NCBI GenBank assembly: GCA_900618795.1
Contig: UYJD01000013.1
Location: 501,140 to 565,139, forward strand
Reading direction: 5' to 3'
Source: Cyanodermella asteris
Lineage: Eukaryota; Ascomycota; Lecanoromycetes; Ostropales; Stictidaceae
DNA: 64,000 nucleotides
Every line of letters begins with the position of its first letter. Position 1 is the stretch's first letter. This document shows, in pieces, positions 43,742 through 54,779 of the stretch. The translations under genes and the position numbers were made by a program. The notes below the pieces were generated by a model, which was not told where the DNA came from, did not search any database, and worked only from the letters and a program-made list of their open reading frames with translations.

Positions 43742-44578
43742 TCATTCCCCCGTATCCTTCGCCTCGAGCTCGTGTTTAGTCAGATTCGACTCTGCGGGAT
43801 CCACCAGCGACGGATCCTGGCGATTTGTTATAACTGCACTGCTGTTGACGGCACTGGATGTGTCAACTGCTTTGGGTGTCTGCACATCCTCACTCGCGTT
43901 GTCAATTTTATCCAGCTCTTTCAAAAGCCACTCGATCGTTCTGTCCCGGGCCTTCTCCAGCTTCTCCAAGACGGCCAAAGTCATCTCGTGATAGACAGGA
44001 GGCGTCCTGACTTTCTGAGCTGCTGGCTCCTTGCCCTGCTTTCCAGCTAACAACACTCTCAAAGCCACGATGCTCTCGTCCCTCTGCTTGAGATTCTTCG
44101 CCAAAGTCTCCTTCCTCAAACTCTCGTCAGCCTCGACCTTTCTCCGCTTTTCCGAAGCTTGCACTTCCTCCATTCTCTTTGCGATGGCTTCTTTCGCACA
44201 ATTCTCAATGTGCGCAAACCTTACTGGCCCAAGCATCACGCCCCCATACCACCGCGCAACCACGACTGAGCCTACGACAGCCTGATTTCGAAGCAGATTC
44301 TCGAGCTTCCGCCCCGCATGGGCCTCACCGTCGTCGTCGTGGCCGGTGCTGTAGACGAATCGATCCTGGGTCAGGGTCTTCTGCTTCGAGGCTGTGCGCC
44401 AGCCTGCTATTCGATGGGTTGCGGATTCAAACTGTGGCAGAGCTTGCAGGTCACTGGCAGATATTGACGGAGAGAACACGGCGATGAAGATGGACGAACG
44501 GTCTTTGATAGGCTCTGAGAACGAAATTCCGGACCTAGCCGTCGCAGGTGAAGGCGATCGTGCCCGTTTCTGGGACAT
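43742..44578 (-). CDS. IMPACT/UPF0029-domain protein
   Basis: A single exon of 278 aa. Residues ~25-135 form the UPF0029/Impact N-terminal domain: SIFIAVFSPS, ATHRIAGWR, GHDDDGEAHAGRKLENLLR, and VARWYGGVMLGPVRFAHIENCAKEAI. The remainder is a Lys/Glu-rich helical region and a disordered tail. In Yih1/IMPACT this domain is preceded by an RWD domain that competes with Gcn2 for Gcn1. Here there is no RWD, so a role in translational stress control is not implied. Fungal stand-alone members have no settled function. Confidence 0.82.
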   Translation of the reverse strand: MSQKRARSPSPATARSGISFSEPIKDRSSIFIAVFSPSISASDLQALPQFESATHRIAGWRTASKQKTLTQDRFVYSTGHDDDGEAHAGRKLENLLRNQAVVGSVVVARWYGGVMLGPVRFAHIENCAKEAIAKRMEEVQASEKRRKVEADESLRKETLAKNLKQRDESIVALRVLLAGKQGKEPAAQKVRTPPVYHEMTLAVLEKLEKARDRTIEWLLKELDKIDNASEDVQTPKAVDTSSAVNSSAVITNRQDPSLVDPAESNLTKHELEAKDTGE

Positions 44579-45117
44579 CCTTATGAAGTAGTAAACCGGA
44601 AATAAAGCTTTTACACAGATGACGAATGGTGGAATGTTCTCTGTTGTCCCAGCATCTCCTCAAGGCTTGTGCTCACTGAACACGACAATACATGCAATAT
44701 GCGTCTGAGCATATGCAAGAATTGTTCATGATACGTGAGGTAGAATCACAGGAAGCCCTTTGCATCAAGGTTCACAGCCAAATCGTAAAACCTGGAACTT
44801 GCCAGCTGGGCTCTTGTCGATTTTTCTGAGGTCAATGTGCCCATTCACCAATGATACGGGGCTTCGCAGACAAACTCCATGACTCAAACAAGGTTGGTGA
44901 ATCAAGAAAGCTTGGAAGTTGGAGGTTGTGTCGTGCACGCGCCAAGCGGGACCATTTATTTGATGACATAGTTTGAGCTGCTGGGCAACGGTCGCCCCGC
45001 TGCCTGCTGGTGTCTTTTACCGGCAACACGAAACCCTTCTTTGAGTCTGCCCTTGACTTTTATCCAGCTCTCTTCGTCTGTGGTCGTCCTGAGACATACC
45101 CTTTCGCAGCAGCCACG
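44579..45117. other. Divergent intergenic region IMPACT-like / VID27
   Basis: 540 bp between divergent starts; promoters of both genes are expected here. No motif stands out. Confidence 0.35.
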
Positions 45118-47566
45118 ATGTTCATGCTAAGGAACGGTAAGTGAACATCAGAGATACGCTTTGTGTCGCTGGTGGCTTTGGAAACTAATCGCGTGCGTAA
45201 CAGTCACCAAGTATCTCTTCGGAGACACGTCAAAAGAAGAGCTTACCCAGATCTCGCAAGGGCAGCTCTATCTCGTTCGACCGCAGTCACCCAAAGGCTA
45301 CTCAGAGCTCATCTTCAAGGATGCAGCTGCGACAATCAGGAGAACGGGCCAGGAATTTCAGTACCAGCTCGTTGTTCAGCGAGCCTATGAAGAGGGTGAA
45401 GAGGAGCTTGATGAGGAGGAAGACGACGAGGATGGCCTCTCTAAGAGCATGACCCAAGACAAAGATGAGAAGACTTTTCTTCTGGACGAGGCTTTACACT
45501 TCAGGAGCGAGGTGCGATCGAACGGCGAGAAAGTGTTTGCTTGGAAGGATCTCAGCGGGGACCCCGGCGACCTCTACGAATTTGTCTGCGACCCAAGCAC
45601 CAGTGAGACCGATATTGCAACCTTCGGCATTGTTGCAGTCAAATGCCAATACGAACGCAAGTACCGGAAACCCAACGACCAAGCGGGAGAGGAGGAGCTG
45701 AACGAGTTCAACTTCCAGCATCCCATTCCCGATGCGAGTCCGATAGCGACAAGGAGCGTCAAGAAGGACCCTGATTCGTTGAAATCGCCCGCACCAATAG
45801 CTTCTATGGGATCTGGCACAGTCCCCAACACGAAGGCGTCACGGACCCAGCCGGCCAGGGAAGAGAAGGCTTTGCTCAGGACGGTACCAGAAGCCGCAAC
45901 AACACCAGCGGCGATGGCTTCATATGCCCGTGTGAGCGCCGAGCTGCATCTTTTCAACATGGACACAGGAGAGTTCGTGCGCCAGTCCGAAGCAGTCATC
46001 GCTGAAGTCACGGAGGTTGGACCCTGGAAGTATTATATTGCCGTTGAAGATGAGCAGCAGCGGTGGCTCAGCCAGGAAATCATGCCCGAAACTAATCCCG
46101 TATGCAACCATGAATACTTGTCATTCATCTTCAACCATTACACGCCAGACGGTTCGGCATACTCATGGCTGCTCAGATTTCGCGACCAAGCGGCGTTAGA
46201 ACGTTTGCATGAAGGTTTTATGCAAGCACTCTGGGAATCATTACATCACCTGAAGTGGCAGAAGGCAAAGCAAGATGAACGTGATTACGTACTGGATGCT
46301 TTCCAGGACATCACTCTCGAAGACGCACCGACCGACGAGGAGCTCGAGGAAGAAGACGATGAAGAAGACGATGAGGGGCAGCGCAGCGAGCATTATGACG
46401 AAGATGAGGAAGAAGACGACGTTGAGGGACAGCCGGACGATGGCGGTATGAACTCTCAGCTCGCAGTCGGTCACAAGCATGATCGATCGTTCGTGGTCCG
46501 AGGTTCGTCAATCGGAGTCTTCAAGCATAATGCAGACAAAGGTCTTGAGTTCTCGACAAACATCTCAAAGGTGGAGACGCCGAAGGGCAAGCTTTTCAAA
46601 CCTAAAAAGGTCATGCTGCACCAAGGGGACAAGGACATGATCTTGCAGAAGGCGGACGATCCAAGCTCGCTTTACCGTATGGATCTCGAATATGGAAAGG
46701 TTGTTGATGAATGGAAAGTCCACGAGGACATTCCCACTGTCAGCTTCGCCCCAGAGCGCAAATTCGCGCAATTGACAGACGAGCAGACGTTCTTGGGCAT
46801 TGCCAGAAATGCACTGTATCGGATTGATCCACGTCTTGCAGGTAACAAGCTGGTTGAGTCGCAGCTGAAACAGTACGCGTCGAAGAACGACTTCTCGGCC
46901 GCCGCGACGACAGAACAGGGCTATATTGCAGTTGCATCCGACAAAGGCGATATTCGAATGTTCGATCGCCTGGGGATCAATGCTAAAACACACATCCCTG
47001 CCTTGGGCGAGGCAATCATCGGCCTTGATGTATCTGCTGATGGACGTTGGGTATTGGCCACCTGCAGGACATATCTCCTGCTCATCGATGCTCAACAGAA
47101 GGATGGGAAATACGAAGGCAAGCTTGGCTTCGAACGCGCGTTCGCGAAAGACTCGAAGCCACAGCCCCGTCGCCTGGCTCTGTCACCTGCCCACGTTGCT
47201 CAGTTCCAGCACGAGACAAAGGTACCCATTCAGTTCACACCTGCCCGCTTCAATACAGGTACAGATCTCAAGGAAACCCATATTGTCAGCGCTACAGGTC
47301 CATTTATAGTGGACTGGAACATGAAGAAGGTATTGGCAGGTCGCAAAGACAGCTACACAATCAAAAGGTACAGTGACCAGATTGTGGCAGACAACTACCA
47401 GTTCGGCAGCGATAAGCATCTCATCGTAGCATTGCCGAACGAGGTGAATTCGATACAAAGACAGGCGCTGAAGAGGCCGACGAGGGAGAGCATTGCGGCT
47501 TCATCCCCGAGGAAGTCAAATCGGATGAGGCTCAGTAGAAACGAGGTCGTGGATTCACCATATTAA
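45118..47566 (+). CDS. VID27: VID27 family protein
   Basis: Two exons, 45118-45136 (19 nt, MFMLRN) and 45204-47566, give 793 aa. The tiny first exon was accepted because it joins in frame (MFMLRN|VTKYLFGDTSKEE) to match the family N terminus. Vid27 was found in yeast as needed for vacuole import and degradation of fructose-1,6-bisphosphatase. Its N-terminal half contains PH-like segments (LYLVRPQSPKGYSELIFKD), two strongly acidic runs (EEGEEELDEEEDDEDG; EEEDDEEDDEGQRSE), and YSWLLRFRDQAALERLHEGF. The C-terminal VID27 domain (~residues 440-770) is a beta-propeller-like fold with VRGSSIGVFKHN, TNISKVETPKGKLFKPKK and GYIAVASDKGDIRMFDRLG, followed by FIVDWNMKKVLAGRKDSY. It is cytoplasmic and may link to nutrient switching. 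Confidence 0.92.
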
Positions 47567-48099
47567 TGCAACAGCACTGAGGTGGGATCGGGGCTGCTGA
47601 ACGAGGTATGCGGGACCTGAATCGATGGTTGGTACTGTTCGGTCCTTCAGGCATAGGTAGTCGAAGAAGCTTTGTTATTATAATTCCCCAAATGTAATGA
47701 ATGATTTTGTCTACGATAGCTGAATATTCCAAATGTGACTGCCAGCGCGACAGCATCAGCATAAGACATAAGTGAGTCACTCCATGTCATGCAAGTCCTT
47801 AGTAATCTTTGTATGCGGCCAAGAGGACTTTGTAGTTTCGGGACAGGTGGTCTGGAGTTGCAAGAATTAGTGATCGCCCCAAGTCTAAATGCACCGCAGC
47901 TTATGTGTAGCCGCCAGAACCCGATCAGCTTCCCACCAGACCACATCCTGAGACGCGCCTGTCCTCTCCGAGCGATCCTTTTCCGTTGACCGGAGAGTTT
48001 GCGAAGCATTCAACAGCGAGGATAGAAGGCCGTTGAGCTGTCATCTTGTACAGCGATCTCCCCACCCGCCCCGTATTCATTGTCCTGTTAACGTCAATC
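47567..48099. other. Intergenic region VID27 / prolidase
   Basis: 530 bp, promoter of the prolidase gene; no other feature. Confidence 0.35.
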
Positions 48100-50097
48100 A
48101 TGGAGATCTCTCTGCAGCTTTCCAAAGCAGAAAAGTACCCAGGTATGTCGTGCCCACCATCTGTTATAATGAGGTGCTTATTACTAACCAAAACATTTGA
48201 TGTAGCAAAGCAGCATGCCGAAGCTGTGGCCAGAGAGCTGGGTTGCGAGGATGGCCTTATCTACCTGCTTGGACAGTATGCGTACGACAAGGAGGACTCG
48301 GATATGCCCAAGACATGGTACCAGCGACGATCCTTCTACTACATGAGTGGTGTCGACGAGCCTAATGCTTGTTTGACGTATGACTGTCGAAAGCGCGAGT
48401 TGGTCCTGTACATTGAGGAGATCAATTGGGATCGAGTCATCTGGACGGGCAGAGGGTCGACCATCGAGGAAGCCAAGGAGAAGTATGCAAATCACCCCGA
48501 TAGTCGTCGTATGAAGTTTCTCCATATGTTGCTGTCCCTGCGACACACTTTTCTCAAGCTCGGTGTGGTCCAACACCACTTTCATGGCTAACATTCGCAC
48601 AGATACGATGTCGACGATGTTCGCCTCAACCCACAGCTCTTCTCGGACGTACGCCACTGGATCAAGAGCGGCAAAGGCAAATTCTACGCCCTCCACAAGG
48701 ACCACACCCCCAAGGATATTGATGGCATACACGACAAGCTCGAGTTTGAAGCTCTGATCCCAGCAATGGACAAATGCAGAGCAATCAAGGATCCGCATGA
48801 GATCAAGCTCATCAAGCGTGCCAATGCCATATCCGACGCTGCGCACCGGGCTGTCCTGAGCAAGCTGGCGACCGCGACAAATGAGGCGCAACTATCGGCC
48901 GTCTTCCAGGACGTCTGCATATCACACTTTGCCGTCCAGGCCTATGATCCGATCGTTGGCTCGGGTGCAAATGCTAGCACGTTGCATTACACGGCGAACA
49001 ACGAGAGCTTGTCTGGGAGGCAGTTGATCTGCCTTGATGCTGGGGCAGCTCACGAGCTATACGCCAGCGATGTGACGAGGAGATTCCCGATCAATGGACA
49101 GTGGACGAAGGAGGCGAAAGAGATTTATGATATAGTGGCGGAGATGCAGGAAAGTTGTATCGCGCTGTGTAAGCCGGGTGTCTATATGCTTGATTTGCAC
49201 CGGCATTGTCACGATCTGGTCATCAGAGGGCTGCTGAAGCTAGGCATACTCCATGGTGGTACACCAGAAGAGATCTTTAAGGCAGGGACAAGTTCAGCAT
49301 GGTTCATGCACGGATTGGGCCACCACCTAGGGCTCGAAACGCATGACTGCCAAAGTCTACCAATTCTCCGATATGCACGAAAGACAGCACAAGCCCAGGC
49401 CGGTGCTAGCTCATTTGATTCATGTCGTACCGATGCGCCAAGCCTCAAAGCTGGTATGGTGGTCACTATCGAACCTGGAGTCTATTTCAACCGCCAGCAT
49501 GTGGAGCGCAACTTTCTAAGCAAGCCGGAGCACGCCAGATACATCAACTCGGGCGTTATGGAGCAGTACTACGCTGTCGGAGGTGTGCGTATTGAAGATG
49601 ACATTCTCATTACCAAGACAGGCTATAAGAACCTCACGACAGCACCCAAGGGCGAGGACGCGCTGGAGATTATTCGAGAAGGATACTTTGACGATCTCTA
49701 CTCCAAGGTCGAAGATTGGTACCGGTTGGATCACAAGACGTTCGGCAAGCTCATCAGGTTCACAACAGTAAGGGCTGCAGTCGGCAAGGTACAGTCTTGG
49801 AACACCTTCAGAGCGTATCTGCTGCAAAACATGTTCCTCCTAGTGCAGGATGTACACGACCGGGACTACGAAGAGGAGCCCAGACTCGAGCACCTCGGGC
49901 TCACAGGATCGGTAGAGTACAGACTGCGGGGATCGTTGCTGATCAAGGAGCATTTGGTGGAGACTAGCATCGATCAAGAAGCACCGCTGGTGTTGCGGCT
50001 GTCAACGAAGGAGCATCTGCCAGACTTTCATCTGCAGTTTGAAGACGCAAATATGTGCAGGGAGTGGAGGCGGGCTTTTAGTGACACGGCGCTATGA
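48100..50097 (+). CDS. Xaa-Pro dipeptidase (M24B) with a PH-like C-terminal extension
   Basis: Three exons, 48100-48142, 48206-48482 and 48603-50097, give 604 aa. Prolidase hydrolyses X-Pro dipeptides with two Mn ions. The N-terminal creatinase-like domain has YLLGQYAYDKEDSDMPKTW and RRSFYYMSGVDEPNACL. The metal ligands lie in LDAGAAHELYASDVTRRFP (two Asp), GLGHHLGLETHD (His), TIEPGVYF (Glu) and GGVRIEDDILIT (Glu). A normal fungal prolidase ends shortly after GYKNLTTAPKGEDALEII, near residue 465. Here the frame continues ~140 residues: YFDDLYSKVEDWYRLDHKTFGKL, a Trp-rich beta pattern (SWNTFRAYLLQNMFLLVQD), LRGSLLIKEHLVETS and a final helix CREWRRAFSDTAL. This resembles a PH domain as found after the Rho-GEF domain in Cdc24-like proteins. 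The joint has no stop or splice site that I can see. Confidence 0.9.
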
Positions 50098-50169
50098 GGT
50101 ACAGGAATCAAGGACCAGGATTCGGGACATGCTCATGTCATATTTGAGCGATTTCCGTGACGCAGGAGT

Positions 50170-50421
50170 CTAGGCCGCGATGGAAAGGATGTGTATCGTG
50201 AGCAAGGCGACGTTGGCGTAAACGGAGATCGTGACATGCGACAGTTGTCAAGCAAGCATTGTGTGCACCATGCAGAGGGAGTTCTGTGCCAGAGTGGTGA
50301 TGGCGAGAATGATGAGCGTGGTTGTCCAGTATACGATGCCACGCACGGCTGAATCGGCCGGCGGGGCCTTTTGGNNNNNNNNNNNNNNNNNNNNNNNNNG
50401 TTTGGGCGCCTCCGGGGGCAT
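50170..50421 (-). other. Possible small membrane-protein ORF spanning the gap
   Basis: On the minus strand an ATG at 50421 opens MPPEAPK, enters the N run, and re-emerges in the same frame (if the gap length is real) as PPADSAVRGIVYWTTTLIIL, then AITTLAQNSLCMVHTMLA. These carry a clear transmembrane segment. A TGA at 50250-50248 ends it. The same frame then continues with QLSHVTISVYANVALLTIHI, again membrane-like, to a TAG at 50172-50170. It may be a ~57-aa protein or a broken longer one. Gap length makes this uncertain. Confidence 0.25.
50375..50399. other. Assembly gap (25 N)
   Basis: A run of 25 unknown bases, flanked by G/C-rich sequence. Its length may be a placeholder rather than a true size. 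Confidence 0.98.
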
Positions 50422-50584
50422 TGCGTGGGGGGCCAGAAGAAGGCGCTTACTAGTATATGTCGGCGTCTGAAGACCTGATGCTCTGGCGCAAGTTCAACAG
50501 CCCAGCACTGCCAGAGCGACTCGCTACGTCTCCAACAATCGGGCTGTATCATACACCGCTCGTCGCCCGCGCAAACCCCTGCCC

Positions 50585-50606
50585 TGTGCTGTGCTGTGCT
50601 GTGCTG
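50585..50606. repeat. TGTGC pentanucleotide microsatellite
   Basis: Four consecutive TGTGC units followed by a diverged one, in the SNF1 upstream region. Confidence 0.75.
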
Positions 50607-51048
50607 TCATGTGCTGCAGCTGTCAGCATTGGGATCCGCCGTCAAGAACCGCAGTCCTGGGTGTCTGGCACACTACTCCAGCCTCAAGCTTGAGCCTAAA
50701 TACCCAAGCCCGCCTGGTGAGACTGTCGTGGGAGCAGCATCGTCAGAGCTTGTTGAGCCGCCGGCGCTCCCACGCCCTGCACGATACACGAACCTCTCAT
50801 CTCGCTCTCTGACCACCATCACCCTGTAAACGCTTCACCACACCGCAGCCGCTCTCCTCCACCACGTGCCTACATTCGCTTCGCCAGGCGATCGTGCCCG
50901 GACGTCTCGTAACGCCCCTCTGTTTTGGCCTCTCAATCAATCCTCCGCCCGCTGGTGGAGGAAGGGCCGTACTAGAGTCCCGGAAGGAGTTGGTCGAGCC
51001 GGAGAAAGCGTCTCCAAGCTACCAAACATCGCTATCGGACCCGCACTG

Positions 51049-51258
51049 GTGAGTCTCCTTTCCATCTCAAGAAGCTTCGACCTCCAACCACCACATTGTC
51101 TGAGTGTGTCCATGCATGCTCTGCGCGCCTATTTCAAGCTCGCGTGACTGTTGTGATAAAGGCTTATGGAGCCGGTGCCTCGCCAAAGCTGAGTTTGGGA
51201 ACATGGCGGACACTTTGCATATGCGTGCACCTGTCAAGTGGACTGACTCTGTCCATAG
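51049..51258 (+). other. Probable 5' UTR intron of SNF1
   Basis: A good donor (CACTG|GTGAGT) at 51049 pairs with a branch-like GGACTGAC and acceptor GTCCATAG at 51258, 49 bp before the SNF1 ATG. Splicing would remove several upstream ATGs. Inferred from splice signals alone. Confidence 0.45.
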
Positions 51259-51307
51259 CCGGTTGAGATAGATTCCGGCAAGCACCCTCCTACACAATAC
51301 ACCCACT

Positions 51308-54010
51308 ATGGCTTCTGTCATTCCCGATGATGAGCTCCTCTCGCTCGCGAGCCCGGCGACTCGCAGGGCCCCCTCCACACCCCGCTCGCCGCCACCGCAA
51401 TCACGACCAGCGCGTCAACACAGACATGGCGACTTATCCTCAGAGACCAAAGCCGATCAGCGCATTGGCCAGTATCTCATCAAGCGAACTTTGGGGGAAG
51501 GCTCATTCGGCAAGGTCAAGCTGGCAGTTCATCGCGTGAGCGGGCAAGAGGTGGCGCTGAAGATCATTTCGCGAAAGAAACTCATATCCAGAGACATGGC
51601 TGGTCGGGTCGAGCGTGAGATTTCATACCTTCAACTTTTACGACATCCTCATATCATCAAATTATACACCGTGATCACGACCCCGAACGAAATTATCATG
51701 GTTCTCGAGTACGCGGGCGGCGAGCTCTTTGACTATCTCGTCAAATACGGCAAATTGGCCGAAGACATGGCTCGCAGATTCTTCCAGCAGATCGTATGTG
51801 CGGTGGAATACTGTCATCGTCACAAGATCGTCCACCGAGACCTGAAGCCTGAGAACTTACTCCTGGACCGGCACCTGAATGTAAAGATCGCCGACTTCGG
51901 TCTCAGCAACATCATGACGGACGGCAACTTCCTGAAAACAAGTTGTGGCAGTCCCAACTATGCCGCTCCAGAGGTTATCTCGGGCAAGCTCTATGCTGGC
52001 CCTGAAGTGGACGTGTGGAGCTGCGGCATCATCTTGTACGTCCTATTGGTCGGCAAGCTTCCATTCGACGACGAGTTCATCCCTGCCCTTTTCCGCAAGA
52101 TCAGTTCTGGCAATTACCACTGTCCAAGCTGGGTCAGTTCCGGGCCGAGGAACCTGATTTCCAAAATGCTGAAGACCAACCCTGTTCAGCGCATCACAAT
52201 CCATGATATTCGCCAGGACCCATGGTTCAATGAAGGCCTCGAAGAGTATCTCAAGCCACCGGTGGAAGAGTTCATGGACACTGGAATTGATCCTAACAAG
52301 CCCATAGATCCAAAGGATCTTGCGCCGGGAAAATCTGCAGAGGTCCAGGAAGCAATACATCAGTCCGTAGTCGGCAAGTTGGGAAAGACGATGGGTTATG
52401 CCACAGGTGATATTCAAGAAGCTTTGGCACAGACGGATGCCAACGGGATCAAGGACGCCTACCTCATCGTCAGGGAGAATCAGATCATGCAATCTATTCG
52501 TAAGTACATCTATTTGAGTCGGTGGTGTCAGCACTAACGATCCACAGCTACACTCACAAACAAGGAGAACACACAGCCTTTTATGGCAGCATCGCCTCCC
52601 GCCTGGAACACGGATACTCCCGGTTCTCCCATGGCCATGGCTGAGACACTATCTCGTCAAAGAATGGGCTCCATCACTACCCCATTGCAACCACTTACGC
52701 AGAAAGTCTCCCCAGGAGCTGCGCCCTCGCCTGCGCAAGAAAGCGAGACGCACGCCATTCCACCACCACCGGAGAAGAAAGATACATATGTCAGCAAAAT
52801 ATCCATTCTAGCCAGCAGTCTCCCACACTACCATAATATGTTTCTGGAGCAGCAAAGAAAGGAGAAAGAAAGGAGATCTCATGGTAGCCAGCAGAGTCAC
52901 GGCGAAGGGGAAAGCTTAGAGCCAGGTGAGGTTAAGCAGGTCCACCCGAATGCACAAGCCAATGCGGTCGGCCAATTTGAACGAACGCCGGAAGAGCAAG
53001 AGCAGATGGCGAGGGCATTGAAACCGCATTCAAGGTCCACAGTGGCTCTCCATCGAATTATATCGCGACCATTGGAGCCTGACCACGAAGCTAACAAGGC
53101 GGAAAAGAAGCGCAACCCTCGTTGGCAATTCGGCATAAGAAGTCGAAACCTACCTCACGAGGCCATGCGTTGCGTATTCAACGCGCTTAGAGCGCTCGGC
53201 GCTGAGTGGGAGATACCAGAGCCACTCGATGACTCGCCACAACAAACACCACGGTCCTATCCGGTGAATATCAAAGGCGGCACCACTCTGGATGCTCCAA
53301 TGGCACATTCTCCGCGATCTGGGAGTCCCGAGCAAGGAAGATCGGCAGCGGCATCGGCAGAGTACTTTGGTCACCAGATGCACGCATTCACCGAAGCACA
53401 GCCCGATGGCAGACCGAAGCGCATGGTTTTAAACCCGGAAAAAACCGGCTACGAAACAGACGATGAAGACATCGACCCATCTGTCGCGCCGGACAATTAT
53501 ATTCCCAAAGACCCTTGGTGCATTCACGTCCGATGGAGAAAAGACGGCATGTACCCCGCAACGACTACGGTCCATCCGTCATCTGCGCACTCTTCCAGGG
53601 CCGATCTCGTCTCCATGAACGGTGACAATATCGCTAGCTCCGACTCGCCTGGCCTGATCCCCTCGCCATCAGCCTCGTCCATATCACCAGCACCATCAAC
53701 CATAAGCGGGCCCACGATCTCCAAGGCTTCAGGTCCACCTCCTACGGGACCAAGCGCAGAGGGGTCGTGCTACGTTCACATGGACGTGCAACTATACAGT
53801 ATTGACCCGGGAGCAGATCGACAGAATGTATACCTCGTCGACTTCAAATGCGCTGGGTATGAAACGCTGGTCGAGCGAGCCATTTCCGAAACAGAAAAAC
53901 AGCTCATGGGCAGTGGTTATAGAGTCAAAGACAAGGATGTGACCAGCCCGCAGCCTTTCTTGGATCTGGCGAATAGACTCGTCATCCAGCTAGCCAGCGG
54001 CGGCGGATGA
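51308..54010 (+). CDS. SNF1: SNF1/AMPK catalytic alpha subunit
   Basis: Two exons, 51308-52499 and 52548-54010, give 884 aa. Snf1 is the carbon-starvation kinase that lifts glucose repression, partly through the CreA/Mig1 repressor, and adjusts metabolism and autophagy. The kinase domain (~residues 55-310) has LGEGSFGKVKLA, the ATP lysine Lys85 (VALKII), HRDLKPENLLL, ADFGLSN, and the activation loop LKTSCGSPNYAAPEV with Thr211 as the expected phospho-site. A UBA-like autoinhibitory segment (~360-395, GKTMGYATGDIQEAL) straddles the exon join (QSI|PTLTNKENTQPFM). The C-terminal regulatory domain has NPRWQFGIRSR, DNYIPKDPWCIHVRWRKDG and FKCAGYETLVERAI, typical of AMPK alpha. All residues needed for activity are present. 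Confidence 0.96.
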
Positions 54011-54779
54011 TAGAACAGCATATAGAAGCCAGGACAGCAAAAGCGGCCAAAGACGTCACACGCGAATACAGAGACGACCGAGCTACGCTTCACGTCCGAC
54101 GATGATATGAAGGCATGATAAAGGGGTCCGGGATTTGAGATGTTGCCAGGACTCATTGTTTCATGGGCATAGGCAGGGCGAGAGCGATCGCCTGGGCTGG
54201 CGGATTTGCTGAAGCGCCTGCTACACAGCTACCGTAGCAGGGTTACAGATAAATGGGGCGGTTCTTGCCTCGCTTCAAGAAGACTTTTGCCACGCTACCT
54301 TTTGTATGGACTCTGTAGCTTTCCGCTCTCCAGCATGTTTCAATGAACAGCACATTGGTCTTTCAACTTTTGCTCACATGTTGCGATCATCTCATACCGT
54401 GATCGCGGCCGGTCTTGGTGAATCTATGCAATGCTCAGTAGCTCACTTTGCAGAAGTCTTGACGCTTGGGAGGCCTATCTCGGGGAGTTTGAACGTTACG
54501 GAAAGAGTCACGATACCAATAGTTCGGTACTAGGAGCTGCCAATTGAAGCGTTCGTGCGCAGGTGATTAGAATGCATCTAGTAAATTCAAGGATGGAGTA
54601 AGAGCTAGTATGAGCAGAATCGCAGGCTTTCCTGTCCGTGGGGTATCACATGCAATGCGTAGAAGATCGAAACCGGATCGATCGATGCAATTCTGCCGTT
54701 CATGCCGTCCGTCTGAAAAATCGCCGAGAACATGCGAGGCATCACCAGCTAGGCCGTCCACACAACAAACACACATCCA
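54011..54779. other. Intergenic region between convergent SNF1 and HAPSTR1-like genes
   Basis: 770 bp, 3' flanks of two convergent genes; no gene recognised. Confidence 0.35.

Larger units (their letters stand above)
50098..51307. promoter_or_regulatory. SNF1 upstream region with probable 5' UTR
   Basis: Holds the assembly gap, a TGTGC microsatellite (50585-50606), and a C/T-rich leader from ~50700. A likely 5' UTR intron is listed separately. A possible short membrane-protein ORF lies on the minus strand at its left end. Confidence 0.4.
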
